From SAR202 cluster bacterium (lineage in GTDB: Bacteria; Chloroflexota; Dehalococcoidia; Lucifugimonadales; VXLM01), in contig JAKUTR010000001.1 of the NCBI GenBank assembly GCA_022448725.1, positions 123,918-187,917 of the forward strand: a DNA stretch of 64,000 nt. Direction: 5' to 3'. Within the stretch, counting starts at the first letter, position 1. Each line of letters opens with the position of its first letter. Made by a program: the position numbers and the translations under genes. The notes below the pieces were generated by a model. That model was not told the DNA's origin, did not search any database, and worked only from the letters and a program-made list of their open reading frames with translations. Below are positions 37,259 to 46,768 of the stretch, piece after piece.

Positions 37259-38905
37259 CTATTCAGCCAATCTTCTGAGGGCTCGATCAACGATCTGACT
37301 TGAAACCGTAGATACAACTACAGCATCGCCGATGCTGTTCAGTAATACCCACCTGATCTTACCTCCGACAACTTTTTTGTCCATCATCATTGCTTGTCGT
37401 ACAGCATCAATATCCATTTCTGGATACGAAGTCCTTAAGTTGTAAGAAGACAACAAAGACCGGTGGCGTTCCACGTCTTGGTCAGAGATCATGTTCATTT
37501 CATTGCTGATGAAGGCAGCCCCCATTATCCCTATTGCCACGGCTTCACCGTGGAGGAGTTCACGATAGCTCGTAACAGCCTCGAGGGCGTGACCGATAGT
37601 GTGGCCGTAGTTGAGTAGTATGCGTACACCGAGCGTTTCCTTCTCATCTTTGCTAACTACTTCCGCTTTGATTCGCATACTTCTTCGGATGACATCTGCA
37701 GTGATTTCGGGGTTAAGGGTGGAAATAGCCTGCTGTTCCGTCTCAAAGGTGGAGAGAAGATCTTCGTCAAGGATGAAACCGTGTTTAAGAGCTTCTGCCC
37801 AGCCAGAGTTACGTTCTCTCTCGGGCAGCGAGGAGAGGGTTGACACGTCAGCAAGTACAAATTCGGGCTGCTTGAACAGACCGACCAGGTTTTTGCCTTC
37901 AGGGAGATCAACGCCGGTCTTTCCACCAATACCTGCGTCCATCATGGATACTAGTGTTGTTGGTACCTGAACCAGCGGTAGCCCTCTCAGATAGGTACCT
38001 GCGACGAATCCTGCTACATCTCCTACGACGCCACCCCCGACAGCGATGATTAAGTGGTCGCGTTCAGCTTTCTGACTTGCAAGCCACTGGTAGAGGCGTC
38101 GCACGGTCTCGAGATTTTTGTGGCTTTCACCACTCTCGATAAAGCAAACATGGGTAGGTATCCCCGAAGCTTCAAGGGAATTTTGCACGGTACGAGCGTG
38201 TGGGTAAACGTTGGTGTCTGTAATGATGTAGGCTGAGCGCGGTTGTCTTCCTAGTGTATTTTTTACCCTTTCCCCCAAATGGATAAGGCCCCCCCAGTTT
38301 GTGAAGACAGGATAGCTTGTGGAGGAAGTCCTAACTGTTGCTGCTAGATCGGGCTCGTCGGTAGCATCATTCGGTGACTTGGCGAGATGTGTCCATGCGT
38401 GAATAACCTCGTCCGCAACTTCTGCGTGACTGAGGGTATCTGTTTGGATAGTCCAGTCTGCATGAGCATATGCGACTTGGCGGGTGGCCTTCAGGTCAAT
38501 AATTTGCTGCAGAGGGTTATTTCCTTGCAGCATTGGTCTCACTACACCTGCCTCCTGTGTAGACGTTGAGATGCGCTGAAAAATGGTGTCGGCACGGGCC
38601 TCTAGGCACACGATCACCCCTGTTGCATTCATCAGGTCACGATTTCGTTCGTTGACAACCACTCCTCCTCCAGTTGCAACTACGTGGCCCGTTACTTTGG
38701 TTACCGACATGAGGGCATCGTTCTCTATGCCCCGAAATTTAGCCTCGCCATCCTCTCTAAAAATGTCGTGGATATCACGGCCCGATAACGCGACGATCTC
38801 GTCGTCGATGTCGGTGTAGCCCCATCCCAGCCGTGCGGCTACTTCTCGCCCGACCGTAGTCTTACCGGTCCCGGAGAATCCTGTGAGGTAAATATTCCCT
38901 TTCAT
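37259..38905 (-). CDS. aroKB: Fused shikimate kinase / 3-dehydroquinate synthase (AroK-AroB)
   Basis: The protein has 548 residues from ATG 38905 (GTG 38908 is just upstream). Residues 1 to about 165 are shikimate kinase: P-loop GFSGTGKT at 9-16, DIDDEI and FRGIE. A linker of about 30 residues leads to 3-dehydroquinate synthase (from about 195) with GGGVVGDVAGFVA, KTGVDLPEGKN, EALKHG and HTIGHALE, which supply the NAD- and metal-binding residues. It thus joins steps two and five of the shikimate pathway. It overlaps aroE in TGATG. The fusion could raise or balance flux. Confidence 0.95.
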   Translation of the reverse strand: MKGNIYLTGFSGTGKTTVGREVAARLGWGYTDIDDEIVALSGRDIHDIFREDGEAKFRGIENDALMSVTKVTGHVVATGGGVVVNERNRDLMNATGVIVCLEARADTIFQRISTSTQEAGVVRPMLQGNNPLQQIIDLKATRQVAYAHADWTIQTDTLSHAEVADEVIHAWTHLAKSPNDATDEPDLAATVRTSSTSYPVFTNWGGLIHLGERVKNTLGRQPRSAYIITDTNVYPHARTVQNSLEASGIPTHVCFIESGESHKNLETVRRLYQWLASQKAERDHLIIAVGGGVVGDVAGFVAGTYLRGLPLVQVPTTLVSMMDAGIGGKTGVDLPEGKNLVGLFKQPEFVLADVSTLSSLPERERNSGWAEALKHGFILDEDLLSTFETEQQAISTLNPEITADVIRRSMRIKAEVVSKDEKETLGVRILLNYGHTIGHALEAVTSYRELLHGEAVAIGIMGAAFISNEMNMISDQDVERHRSLLSSYNLRTSYPEMDIDAVRQAMMMDKKVVGGKIRWVLLNSIGDAVVVSTVSSQIVDRALRRLAE

Positions 38906-39759
38906 CACCTGAAATCAGCCAGTGCCTTATGGGCAGTTTCGTACATTAAACCAACTGGGGCGGGACGCTCTGTCCACAGCTCGAAAGCCGCAGCCCCTTG
39001 GTAGATTAGCATCCAGAGGCCACCAACGCACGTGGTGCCGGTGTCTCCGGCTGCTTGGAGGAGGGGCGTTTTCGATGGAGTGTACACCATGTCATATATG
39101 ACGGTGTCGGGGGTTAAGTCGCCAAGTTGGAGGGGAGAGGTCGCTTCAGCGCCCCCGTGCATCATTCCAACCGAAGTGGCATTGACAATCAGATCGACCG
39201 AGTTCGCAATTTTACTCACGGAGCTTGGGTCATTGCTGATCGCAGTAACGTTCGCTGAGGGTAAGTCAATTGCATTGGCTAGTGCCTGGGCTCTTGCAAC
39301 AGTGCGATTACTGATAGTGAGGGAAGCCACGCCAGTTTCTGCTAGGCTGAACGCCGCCGCACGTGCAGCTCCTCCAGCTCCTAGCAGCAGCACAGACTTA
39401 TCTTGAGGATTGAAATCTGCTTGCTCGGTCAAGCTTTTGATGAATCCGTACGCGTCTGTGTTGTGGCCAACCAGAGAGGAGCCACGTTTCACGATGGTAT
39501 TCACCGCTCCAATCGAAGTAGCTGTTTGTGTCACATCATCCAAAAGTTCTAACACAACCTCTTTATGGGGGATTGTGATATTGGCGCCAAGATAGTCTGG
39601 TCCACGGAGTTTGTCTACTTCGCTACCCAGTTGCTCGGATCGTACGGGCCATGCTTCATATGTCGCATCGATATTGTGATAATCGAAGGCCACCTGCTGT
39701 AGCACAGGGGACAGTGAATGTGCTAGGGGGTAACCGAAGATGCCAAGCCGCTTTGCCAT
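38905..39759 (-). CDS. aroE: Shikimate dehydrogenase
   Basis: The protein has 284 residues. GYPLAHSLSP binds shikimate, ANITIPHKE contains the catalytic lysine, and LGAGGAARAAAFSL is the NADPH-binding turn followed by NRT. It reduces 3-dehydroshikimate to shikimate, directly upstream in the pathway of the kinase encoded by the coupled next gene. First gene of the operon aroE-aroKB-tauE-tgt. A TATACT box at 39771-39776 on the minus strand could be its -10 but would leave a very short leader. Confidence 0.95.
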   Translation of the reverse strand: MAKRLGIFGYPLAHSLSPVLQQVAFDYHNIDATYEAWPVRSEQLGSEVDKLRGPDYLGANITIPHKEVVLELLDDVTQTATSIGAVNTIVKRGSSLVGHNTDAYGFIKSLTEQADFNPQDKSVLLLGAGGAARAAAFSLAETGVASLTISNRTVARAQALANAIDLPSANVTAISNDPSSVSKIANSVDLIVNATSVGMMHGGAEATSPLQLGDLTPDTVIYDMVYTPSKTPLLQAAGDTGTTCVGGLWMLIYQGAAAFELWTERPAPVGLMYETAHKALADFR

Positions 39760-39806
39760 GGGCTGGACGTAGTATAACAGACCTGTATAAACCCAACCCT
39801 AGTTCG

Positions 39807-39835
39807 TTGACCTACCCAACCGGTGATGCTACGAT
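39807..39835 (+). promoter_or_regulatory. Sigma70-like promoter of ctaA-ctaB
   Basis: TTGACC (39807-39812) and TACGAT (39830-39835) are separated by 17 nt. Transcription would start near 39842. This excludes the upstream in-frame starts and supports GTG 39894 for ctaA. Confidence 0.6.
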
Positions 39836-39893
39836 TGTGAACGATTGCACAAACGAGGCTACGTCAGGTCAGTCTCTCTGTAAGAGGTTGCCG

Positions 39894-40832
39894 GTGAGGG
39901 ACACTAGGGCTCGGGGTCTTTTCAGATATACGGCCTTTGCTGCGCTGGTTGCGGCTGTTGCCCAGGTTACTCTCGGGGGCATCGTTCGGGTAACTGGGTC
40001 GGGAGATGCATGCCCGGACTGGCCGCTCTGCTACGGAAAACTGATCCCGCCTCTTGAATATCACATTGTTCTTGAATATTCACACCGTCTTTCCGCAACG
40101 CTTGTCGGGTTGATTGTGCTCGCTGTAGTGATTTTGGCATGGAGGCACTATAGGACGAACCGACCTGTGCTCTTTGCTTCGATTAGTGGAGGCCTACTCG
40201 TGATTGCCGCGGCGCTTCTTGGAGGCCTTACGGTGCTTTCTGAACTGACGTGGTGGATCCGATTGATCCATCTTAGTATTGCTGAATTAGTTGTAGCCAG
40301 TATCGCCCTGGCTTGGTTGGGTAGTAGGGGTGAAGTTGCTGTACCTAAGGAAGCTCTCGCTTACGCACCAAGGTATGGGAAATGGGTAGTTTGGTTGGTC
40401 GTGGTGGGAGTGTTCGTCTTAATCCTCTATGGAGGATACATGGTCGGTGTAAGTTATGGATCAAGCTGCGTAACCTGGCCGCATTGTAACGGTAGTATGG
40501 CACCACGTGGGCTTCCTTTTGAAATACACATGGGGCATCGGTATTTAACAGTTATTTTAGGAATGATCTTCGTCTTTGCGGCCTACATCGGCTGGCGCAA
40601 AGGGATTGTGTATTCAGAGATGCGGGGAGTAATTATCTTCATGTTACTTATTTTTGTAGCTCAAGTTATCGTAGGTGCTTTTACCGTATGGACTGGCTTT
40701 GCGATCGCATTGAAAGTTGCTCACTTGAGCTTGGCGACATTGATGTGGCTCTCTGCTGTTGTCTTTGCTGTAATGTACTTATTCCCTGGCAGATACGGAA
40801 TTAAAACGAGCCTCGGATCGGCAGGACATTAA
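39894..40832 (+). CDS. ctaA: Heme A synthase (CtaA/COX15)
   Basis: GTG 39894 with AAGAGG upstream gives 312 residues; earlier starts in the same frame precede the promoter. Seven to eight membrane segments are visible. GDACPDWPLCYGK and SCVTWPHCNGS are the paired-cysteine loops of type B/A2 heme A synthases, each followed by a heme-binding histidine (EYSHR, HMGHR). It oxidises the C8 methyl group of heme O to give heme A for the downstream aa3-type oxidase. It ends 2 nt before ctaB. Confidence 0.92.
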   Translation: MRDTRARGLFRYTAFAALVAAVAQVTLGGIVRVTGSGDACPDWPLCYGKLIPPLEYHIVLEYSHRLSATLVGLIVLAVVILAWRHYRTNRPVLFASISGGLLVIAAALLGGLTVLSELTWWIRLIHLSIAELVVASIALAWLGSRGEVAVPKEALAYAPRYGKWVVWLVVVGVFVLILYGGYMVGVSYGSSCVTWPHCNGSMAPRGLPFEIHMGHRYLTVILGMIFVFAAYIGWRKGIVYSEMRGVIIFMLLIFVAQVIVGAFTVWTGFAIALKVAHLSLATLMWLSAVVFAVMYLFPGRYGIKTSLGSAGH

Positions 40833-40834
40833 AT

Positions 40835-41722
40835 ATGGTTGCTCATACCAAATCCACCCCAAGTGTAGTACGCGATTATATTGCTCTTACCAAACCGAGA
40901 ATTATTTCGCTTCTATTGCTCACCGCGGTCGGTGGTATGGTGCTAGCTGCGAAAGGTCTCCCTGACCCGGCGATCGCCATTTCGGTACTTGTGGGGGGGT
41001 ATCTTGCGGCTGGGGGAGCGCACGCCCTCAATCACTATTTGGAACGGGACCTTGACAGAAGGATGGCCCGAACAAGTCAGAGACCTGTGGCTAGTGGTCG
41101 AGTTTCTCCTATTCAGGCACTGATGTTCGGTGTGGTTCTAAACATTTTGGCGTTCTTGGTTTTGGTGGTAGTGGTGAATGTCCCTGCAGCGCTGATCACG
41201 ATGAGTGGCACAGCGATCTATGTATTTGTATATACCATCGGTCTTAAAACATCGACGCCCCAAAATATTGTGATCGGTGGTGCAGCTGGTGCCGTCCCGC
41301 CCATGGTTGGTTGGGTTGCAGTGACCGGTTCTTTGGATTTGGCAGCTTGGTATATGTTTGCCATCATCTTCTTTTGGACCCCTCCACACTTTTGGGCTTT
41401 AGCACTACTAATGAAAGATGATTATGCGAAGGCGGGAGTGCCGATGCTGCCAGTGGTAGCTAGTCTCCGCGAGACCAAACGGCAAATTCTGCTCTACACG
41501 GTGGTATTGGTTGCACTGACATGGATGTTCTTTACTACCGAAGCGGTTGGTTTAGTTTACATGTTGGGCGCAATCCTTTTGGGAGGAGTTTTTGTTTTCT
41601 ACAACACCCGGTTGTTGCGGGGCGAAGGTATCGATGGCGCAAAAGCATCGTACCTATACTCTTTACTGTACTTGGCGCTGTTGTTTGGCGTGATAATGGT
41701 AGATGCAATAGTGCAGATATAA
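40835..41722 (+). CDS. ctaB: Protoheme IX farnesyltransferase (heme O synthase)
   Basis: The protein has 295 residues with about nine membrane helices. NHYLERDLDRRMARTSQRP is the NxxxDxxxD prenyl-diphosphate site, and a second KDDYAKAGVPML loop is also typical. It adds farnesyl to heme B, giving heme O, the substrate of CtaA. Located between ctaA and the oxidase operon, as in many caa3-containing bacteria. Confidence 0.95.
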   Translation: MVAHTKSTPSVVRDYIALTKPRIISLLLLTAVGGMVLAAKGLPDPAIAISVLVGGYLAAGGAHALNHYLERDLDRRMARTSQRPVASGRVSPIQALMFGVVLNILAFLVLVVVVNVPAALITMSGTAIYVFVYTIGLKTSTPQNIVIGGAAGAVPPMVGWVAVTGSLDLAAWYMFAIIFFWTPPHFWALALLMKDDYAKAGVPMLPVVASLRETKRQILLYTVVLVALTWMFFTTEAVGLVYMLGAILLGGVFVFYNTRLLRGEGIDGAKASYLYSLLYLALLFGVIMVDAIVQI

Positions 41723-41767
41723 GGAATCATAGCCGTCCAGCTATTTGTGACTTTTCGCACAAACCCC

Positions 41768-41830
41768 TTGACTCGGTGGAGATGCCTTGGTAGATTGGCT
41801 GTGGTCGTTTTCAGGGTCGAAGGAGACCCT
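41768..41830 (+). promoter_or_regulatory. Promoter and leader hairpin of the oxidase operon
   Basis: TTGACT (41768-41773) and TAGATT (41791-41796) are 17 nt apart, a good sigma70-type promoter, with transcription expected near 41803. The leader then holds a 6-bp hairpin, AGGGTC (41813-41818), loop GAAGGA, GACCCT (41825-41830), whose loop is purine-rich and could interact with the ribosome. A GGAG follows at 41832-41835. Confidence 0.55.
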
Positions 41831-41849
41831 AGGAGTAGCCCTTAGAACT

Positions 41850-42929
41850 ATGTCGATCTGTACCCCCATGCGCAAGAGACTCGTCGGGGTTCTGCTAATT
41901 GCCCTGTTTGGGATGCTACTTCTAGCCTGTTACCCTGATAATCCTCAGTCAACTTTTGACGCGACAGGCCCGGTAGCACAGTCCCAGCTAGACCTATTCT
42001 GGATGATCTTCTGGGCAGCGTTGGTCGTGTTTATCGTGGTTGAAGGTGTCCTTGTCTACACGATAATTAGATACAGAAGAAAGTCTGAAGATTACGACCC
42101 CCCTCAGACACATGGGAACACAGTTCTCGAGATTAGCTGGACCATACTACCGGCAATCATCCTCGCTATTGTTGCAGTACCGACGGTGACTACAATCTTT
42201 GATAATGCCAATTCGCCATCTTTGGCAGGCGAGCCGGCAATTGAGGTTGAAGCGGTTGGGTACCAGTGGTGGTGGGAATTCAAATACGACGATCCCAATA
42301 ATCCTGGTAATGAAATCGTCACCGCGAACGAAATGCACATTCCTGTCGATACGGTTGTTAATGTGACACTGACCTCACCCAACGTTCTTCACAGCTTCTG
42401 GATTCCAAAGATTGCGGGTAAGGTAGATGTGGTGCCTAACAATATTAATAAGCTGTGGATAAAAGCTGAGGAAACAGGTTCTTTCCTGGGCCAGTGTGCC
42501 GAATTCTGTGGGGTGGCCCATGCGAATATGCGATTCAGGGTGATTGTTGAGTCATCTGCGGAATTCGATGCGTGGCTTGCATCTCAGGATGAGCCAGCCC
42601 TTGAACCAGTTGATCCCCTGGCTATTGAAGGGAAAACTATTTTTGAAGGTAATCAAGCACAGTGTTGGACGTGCCATACTGTATCTGGTTCGGCCAAGGC
42701 TCAGGGCACGGTCGGACCGAATTTGACCCATGTTGGTAGTAGAACTCATATTGCATCTGGTATCAGAGTGAACGACCAAAAGAATCTCCGGGAGTGGATT
42801 GCTGATCCAGATCGGGTTAAGCCGGGCAATTTGATGGCTGCCACCGCAAAGGTGTACACCGAACCCACATCAAAACTAACAGACGCACAAGTATCTGCAT
42901 TGGTTCGTTATTTGCAGGGACTCAAGTAG
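41850..42929 (+). CDS. ctaC: Cytochrome c oxidase subunit II with C-terminal cytochrome c domain (caa3 type)
   Basis: From ATG 41850 the protein has 359 residues; ATG 41787 lies before the transcription start and ATG 41868 is an alternative. A signal peptide ends at a lipobox LLLAC with C27, so it is probably a lipoprotein. Two membrane helices follow. The CuA site is complete: H181, C216, C220, H224, M227, with E218 between the cysteines. A cytochrome c domain has CWTCH at 272-276 and a likely axial M329. This lets the oxidase take electrons without a separate soluble cytochrome c. Confidence 0.95.
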   Translation: MSICTPMRKRLVGVLLIALFGMLLLACYPDNPQSTFDATGPVAQSQLDLFWMIFWAALVVFIVVEGVLVYTIIRYRRKSEDYDPPQTHGNTVLEISWTILPAIILAIVAVPTVTTIFDNANSPSLAGEPAIEVEAVGYQWWWEFKYDDPNNPGNEIVTANEMHIPVDTVVNVTLTSPNVLHSFWIPKIAGKVDVVPNNINKLWIKAEETGSFLGQCAEFCGVAHANMRFRVIVESSAEFDAWLASQDEPALEPVDPLAIEGKTIFEGNQAQCWTCHTVSGSAKAQGTVGPNLTHVGSRTHIASGIRVNDQKNLREWIADPDRVKPGNLMAATAKVYTEPTSKLTDAQVSALVRYLQGLK

Positions 42930-42948
42930 TTTAGGCTGAGAGGCTTAT

Positions 42949-44814
42949 ATGACCACTTTAGGGATTCCGATTCCCAAGAGACCAATTCATCCCACAGGAG
43001 TGTGGGACTGGCTCACGACGATCGATCATAAAAAAATCGGTGTGCTATACGGGGTAACGGCGTTCTTCCTGTTTTTGACCGGAGGTGTTGAGGCTCTCTG
43101 GATGCGGGTACAGCTGATGGGGCCAGAGGCCGATTTTGTTACTCCTGAAGTCTATAATCAGCTTTTCACCATGCATGCGACGACCATGATTTTCTTGGGT
43201 GTTATGCCGATGGGAGCCGCATTCTTTAACTTCTTAATACCCTTGCAAATTGGAGCGCGTGACGTTGCATTCCCGCGATTGAATGCATTCAGTTACTGGA
43301 CTTTTCTTGCTGGTGCACTGATCTTAAAATTCAGTTGGTTTATGGGCGGTGCCCCCAACGCTGGGTGGTTTGGATATGCGCCTATAACAGGTATCGAATA
43401 CAACCCGGGCAACGGTATAGACTTCTGGATACTGAGTCTTCAGGTACTAGGCATAGCGTCTTTAGCAGCGGCTCTTAACTTCATCGTTACGATCATAAAT
43501 ATGAGGGCTCCTGGGATGTCTCTTATGAGGATGCCACTCTTTACATGGATGAGCTTCGTCACTGCATTTCTGTTGATATTGGCCTTCCCAGTAATCACGG
43601 TCGCTTTAATTGAGTTAATGTTCGACAGGTTCTACGGGACCAACTTTTTTGTTACGAGTGCGGGTGCTAACCCACTTCTTTGGCAGCATCTGTTCTGGGT
43701 GTTTGGGCACCCAGAGGTGTATATCTTGATACTTCCAGCGATGGGGATCGTGTCTGAAATTCTCCCGACATTCTCCAAAAAACCACTATTCGGATACCCT
43801 GTGATAGTCCTCTCCGGTGTTGTTATTGGGTTCATGGGTTGGATGGTGTGGGCGCATCACATGTTTACTGTTGGCCTTGGGCCCGTGGCGAATTCTGTGT
43901 TCGCTGTGACTACGATGGCGATTGCTATACCCACTGGCGTGAAAATCTTTAGTTGGATTGGGACTATGTGGGGAGGTTCCATCAGCTTCAAGACTCCTAT
44001 GATGTTCGCGATTGGATTTATCGCACTGTTTATTATTGGCGGCCTCAGTGGCGTGATGCACTCCTCTGCAGCCTCAGACGCTCAGCAACAGGACACCTAT
44101 TTCATAGTTGCTCATATCCACTATGTATTGTTCGGTGGAGCCATTTTCGCAATATTCGGAGGCATCTACTACTGGTTCCCTAAGATGACAGGCAAGTTTC
44201 TTGGTGAGAAACTAGGCCAACTGAATTTTTGGCTGATGTTTATCGGCATGAATGTGACCTTCTTCCCGATGCATTTCTTAGGCCTCGACGGCATGCCGCG
44301 TCGCGTATACACCTACTCAGAAGGCATGGGATGGGACTATTGGAACTTGGTTGCCACTGTTGGCTCAGTGGTGCTGGCATTAGGGGTATTAGTCTTTTTA
44401 CATAACTTTTTTAAGACGCTGATAAGTGGGGAAGAAGCCCCAGGCGATCCATGGGACGGACGTACGCTTGAATGGTCGATACCTTCTCCTCCCCCGCACT
44501 ACAACTTCGTACAAATTCCTACTGTGTCGGACATTGACGATTGGTGGCACCGGAAACGTGAAGATGACTCGTCGCTAGCCCCAGTTGCAGGGAGTTCGGA
44601 AGATGAGCATGACATCCATCTTCCGGATCCGTCATACTGGCCTCTTGTCACGGCGGTCGGCTTGTTCATAGGCGCCTACGGCCTTCTTTATACGCTGAAC
44701 ATTGGGACCTTTACAGGGTTCCCACTGTTCGCAATTGTGGGAGGTTCGATCACATTGGTAGGCATAACGGCATGGTCTTTGGAACCAGTTAACGAACCCG
44801 ATAGCGATCACTAG
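42949..44814 (+). CDS. ctaD: Cytochrome c oxidase subunit I
   Basis: The protein has 621 residues with at least twelve helices. Heme a ligands are H76 and H391, the heme a3 ligand is H389, and CuB is bound by H254, H303 and H304. HPEVY at 254-258 supplies the tyrosine cross-linked to the CuB histidine and the D-channel glutamate, placing it in the A1 subfamily. A charged soluble segment of about 60 residues joins two further helices at the C-terminus. It forms the proton-pumping oxygen-reducing core with ctaC, ctaE and ctaF. Confidence 0.97.
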   Translation: MTTLGIPIPKRPIHPTGVWDWLTTIDHKKIGVLYGVTAFFLFLTGGVEALWMRVQLMGPEADFVTPEVYNQLFTMHATTMIFLGVMPMGAAFFNFLIPLQIGARDVAFPRLNAFSYWTFLAGALILKFSWFMGGAPNAGWFGYAPITGIEYNPGNGIDFWILSLQVLGIASLAAALNFIVTIINMRAPGMSLMRMPLFTWMSFVTAFLLILAFPVITVALIELMFDRFYGTNFFVTSAGANPLLWQHLFWVFGHPEVYILILPAMGIVSEILPTFSKKPLFGYPVIVLSGVVIGFMGWMVWAHHMFTVGLGPVANSVFAVTTMAIAIPTGVKIFSWIGTMWGGSISFKTPMMFAIGFIALFIIGGLSGVMHSSAASDAQQQDTYFIVAHIHYVLFGGAIFAIFGGIYYWFPKMTGKFLGEKLGQLNFWLMFIGMNVTFFPMHFLGLDGMPRRVYTYSEGMGWDYWNLVATVGSVVLALGVLVFLHNFFKTLISGEEAPGDPWDGRTLEWSIPSPPPHYNFVQIPTVSDIDDWWHRKREDDSSLAPVAGSSEDEHDIHLPDPSYWPLVTAVGLFIGAYGLLYTLNIGTFTGFPLFAIVGGSITLVGITAWSLEPVNEPDSDH

Positions 44815-44826
44815 ACGGAGAATATT

Positions 44827-45552
44827 TTGGCACAAGCTGAATTGGCCCATGGAGGCCACGAAGAACATCAAACGACTACAGGACTCAGTCACAAGAAGCT
44901 ACTCATGTGGGCTTTCTTGGGATCTGACTGCATGTTCTTTGGCTCCTTAATAGCAACTTACCTTGTTTACAAGAACCGGAGCTTAGGGGGGCCATTGCCG
45001 GAGGATGTATTCGACATCCTAACTACCTCTACTAGTACCTTTGTTCTCCTAATGAGTTCGATGAGTATGGTGCTGGCATATAGTGCGCTGACCCGGGGCA
45101 ATATGAATGGTTTCCGTATTTGGCTCCTTTCGACTTGCATTATGGGAGCAACGTTCCTTGGATTCCAGGTATTTGAATTCAATGAATTCGTTAACCATGA
45201 AGTACACTTTGAGTGCAGTCACTTGGAGGATCTGACTAAGTTTGAGCGGACTTTTGCTGACCGTTGTGACGGTACCGTTGATGAGGTATTCATAGAGCAC
45301 GCAGGCCTGACACCGCGGACCAATCTATTTGGTACCACTTTCTTTGTATTGACTGGGTTCCACGGGGGGCACGTTACTCTAGGTGTAATATGGTTGCTCG
45401 CAATGTTCTTTTATTCGTTGAGAAAGGGCGGTATTACTCCTGCTAAACACGAAGAAGTCGACTTAGCAGCTCTATACTGGCACTTCGTTGACATCGTCTG
45501 GATCATCATCTTTACGGTTATATATTTATTCGGAGTATTCCCAGGGTTTTAA
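44827..45552 (+). CDS. ctaE: Cytochrome c oxidase subunit III
   Basis: The protein has 241 residues starting at TTG 44827, with CGGAG 6 nt upstream. Five or more helices, TGFHGGHVTLG and WHFVDIVWI near the end are typical of subunit III. A loop of about 35 residues between the third and fourth helices contains two cysteines and many acidic residues, longer than usual. It stabilises the oxygen-reducing core. Confidence 0.94.
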   Translation: MAQAELAHGGHEEHQTTTGLSHKKLLMWAFLGSDCMFFGSLIATYLVYKNRSLGGPLPEDVFDILTTSTSTFVLLMSSMSMVLAYSALTRGNMNGFRIWLLSTCIMGATFLGFQVFEFNEFVNHEVHFECSHLEDLTKFERTFADRCDGTVDEVFIEHAGLTPRTNLFGTTFFVLTGFHGGHVTLGVIWLLAMFFYSLRKGGITPAKHEEVDLAALYWHFVDIVWIIIFTVIYLFGVFPGF

Positions 45553-45553
45553 C

Positions 45554-45871
45554 ATGGCTAACGCGAACGAGACTTCAAATCATACCAATGTAGATACTGG
45601 GCACCCAACGAAAGCGACCTACTTTGCGGTGGCGATGTTACTGGTGGTGCTCACCGCTATTGAAGTCGGCATCTTTTACATCGAGTCACTCGGGCACGGT
45701 ATTATCCCTATTCTCGCTATCCTTTCAGGTGCGAAATTCGCACTTGTTGTGATGTTCTACATGCACCTGCGATACGACGCCAAGCTGCTGACGTGGCTTT
45801 TCTTGGCTGGATTCTTCTTGGCGATCACCGTTGTGTTTGCTTTGTTGGGCCTGTTCCACTTCTTTATTTAA
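45554..45871 (+). CDS. ctaF: Cytochrome c oxidase subunit IV
   Basis: ATG 45554, 1 nt after ctaE, gives 105 residues with three membrane helices. ATYFAVAMLLVVLTAIEVG and KFALVVMFYMHLRYD match the small subunit IV of caa3-type oxidases. The frame is open back to 45488 only inside ctaE. Confidence 0.9.
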   Translation: MANANETSNHTNVDTGHPTKATYFAVAMLLVVLTAIEVGIFYIESLGHGIIPILAILSGAKFALVVMFYMHLRYDAKLLTWLFLAGFFLAITVVFALLGLFHFFI

Positions 45872-45884
45872 CGTCGAGGCTTCT

Positions 45885-46757
45885 GTGGAACAACAGGCAG
45901 AAGTGTTGGGCTCTATCTGGACTCACTGGCATGGGCACATTGAGGTTTTAGTTGGACTAGGCCTTCTGGAGATTGGTTATCTTCTGGGTGTGGGGCCCTT
46001 ACGTGAACGCTATAACCTTGCCGGGTACATTGACCCACGCCGGATAGCGATTTTCACGTCCGGCATTCTCGTAATATTTTTTGCGTTGCTTTCCCCGCTC
46101 CATGAATTAAGTGATGTTTACTTATTTAGCGCCCACATGACCCAGCATGTATTGTTAACGTTGGTTGCTCCGCCATTACTGATTCTTGGTACTCCTGGAT
46201 GGTTAATGCGGCGTGTATTGTGGCCTAAATTGGCTTTCCATACTGTTCGATATATCACGAAGCCTGTCCCTGCCCTGGCGATTTTCAATCTCATGTTTGC
46301 TATATGGCACGTCCCAGGGCTTTACGACTTGTCAATGACATATCACATGATCCATATTCTTGAACATCTGCTGTTTATTTCTACAGCCTTAGTCATGTGG
46401 TGGCCTCTTACTAGTATGATGTCGGAACTGCCTAGAATCTCCTATCCGCTTCAGATGCTTTACTTGTTTGTACTGTCAATCGCACAGATTATTGTGTTTG
46501 TTTTCGTGACTTTCTCGAGTTACCCATTGTACGAATGGTACGTAGATGCACCTAAAATTCTGGGAATTTCTACTCTTCAGGACCAGCAAATAGGCGGCAT
46601 AATTATGAAGGTAGGAAGCAGTATCCTGTTTCTTTTACTGATTGTGCTTGCTTTCTTTAGATGGTACGGTCAAGAGGAGAAGAAAACAAAAGCCGAAAAA
46701 AAGGAGCGTGGGAGATCCGCCGTCGTAGATAAAGATGGATTTCAAACTGCTCAGTAA
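45885..46757 (+). CDS. ctaG: Cytochrome c oxidase assembly factor CtaG (caa3 type)
   Basis: GTG 45885 with GAGG 5 nt upstream gives 290 residues; the longer frame lies inside ctaF. Seven membrane segments are visible, with SAHMTQHVLLTLVAPPLL, WHVPGLYD and HILEHLLF, the histidine-rich motifs of the caa3_CtaG family. It assists copper insertion or maturation of the oxidase. The C-terminus is strongly charged. Confidence 0.9.
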   Translation: MEQQAEVLGSIWTHWHGHIEVLVGLGLLEIGYLLGVGPLRERYNLAGYIDPRRIAIFTSGILVIFFALLSPLHELSDVYLFSAHMTQHVLLTLVAPPLLILGTPGWLMRRVLWPKLAFHTVRYITKPVPALAIFNLMFAIWHVPGLYDLSMTYHMIHILEHLLFISTALVMWWPLTSMMSELPRISYPLQMLYLFVLSIAQIIVFVFVTFSSYPLYEWYVDAPKILGISTLQDQQIGGIIMKVGSSILFLLLIVLAFFRWYGQEEKKTKAEKKERGRSAVVDKDGFQTAQ

Positions 46758-46768
46758 GGAAGCGTGAC

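Noticed and set aside
39771..39776. TATACT as a promoter -10 for aroE on the minus strand
   Set aside because: No suitable -35 lies at the correct distance and the leader would be only a few bases; not strong enough to list as a promoter.
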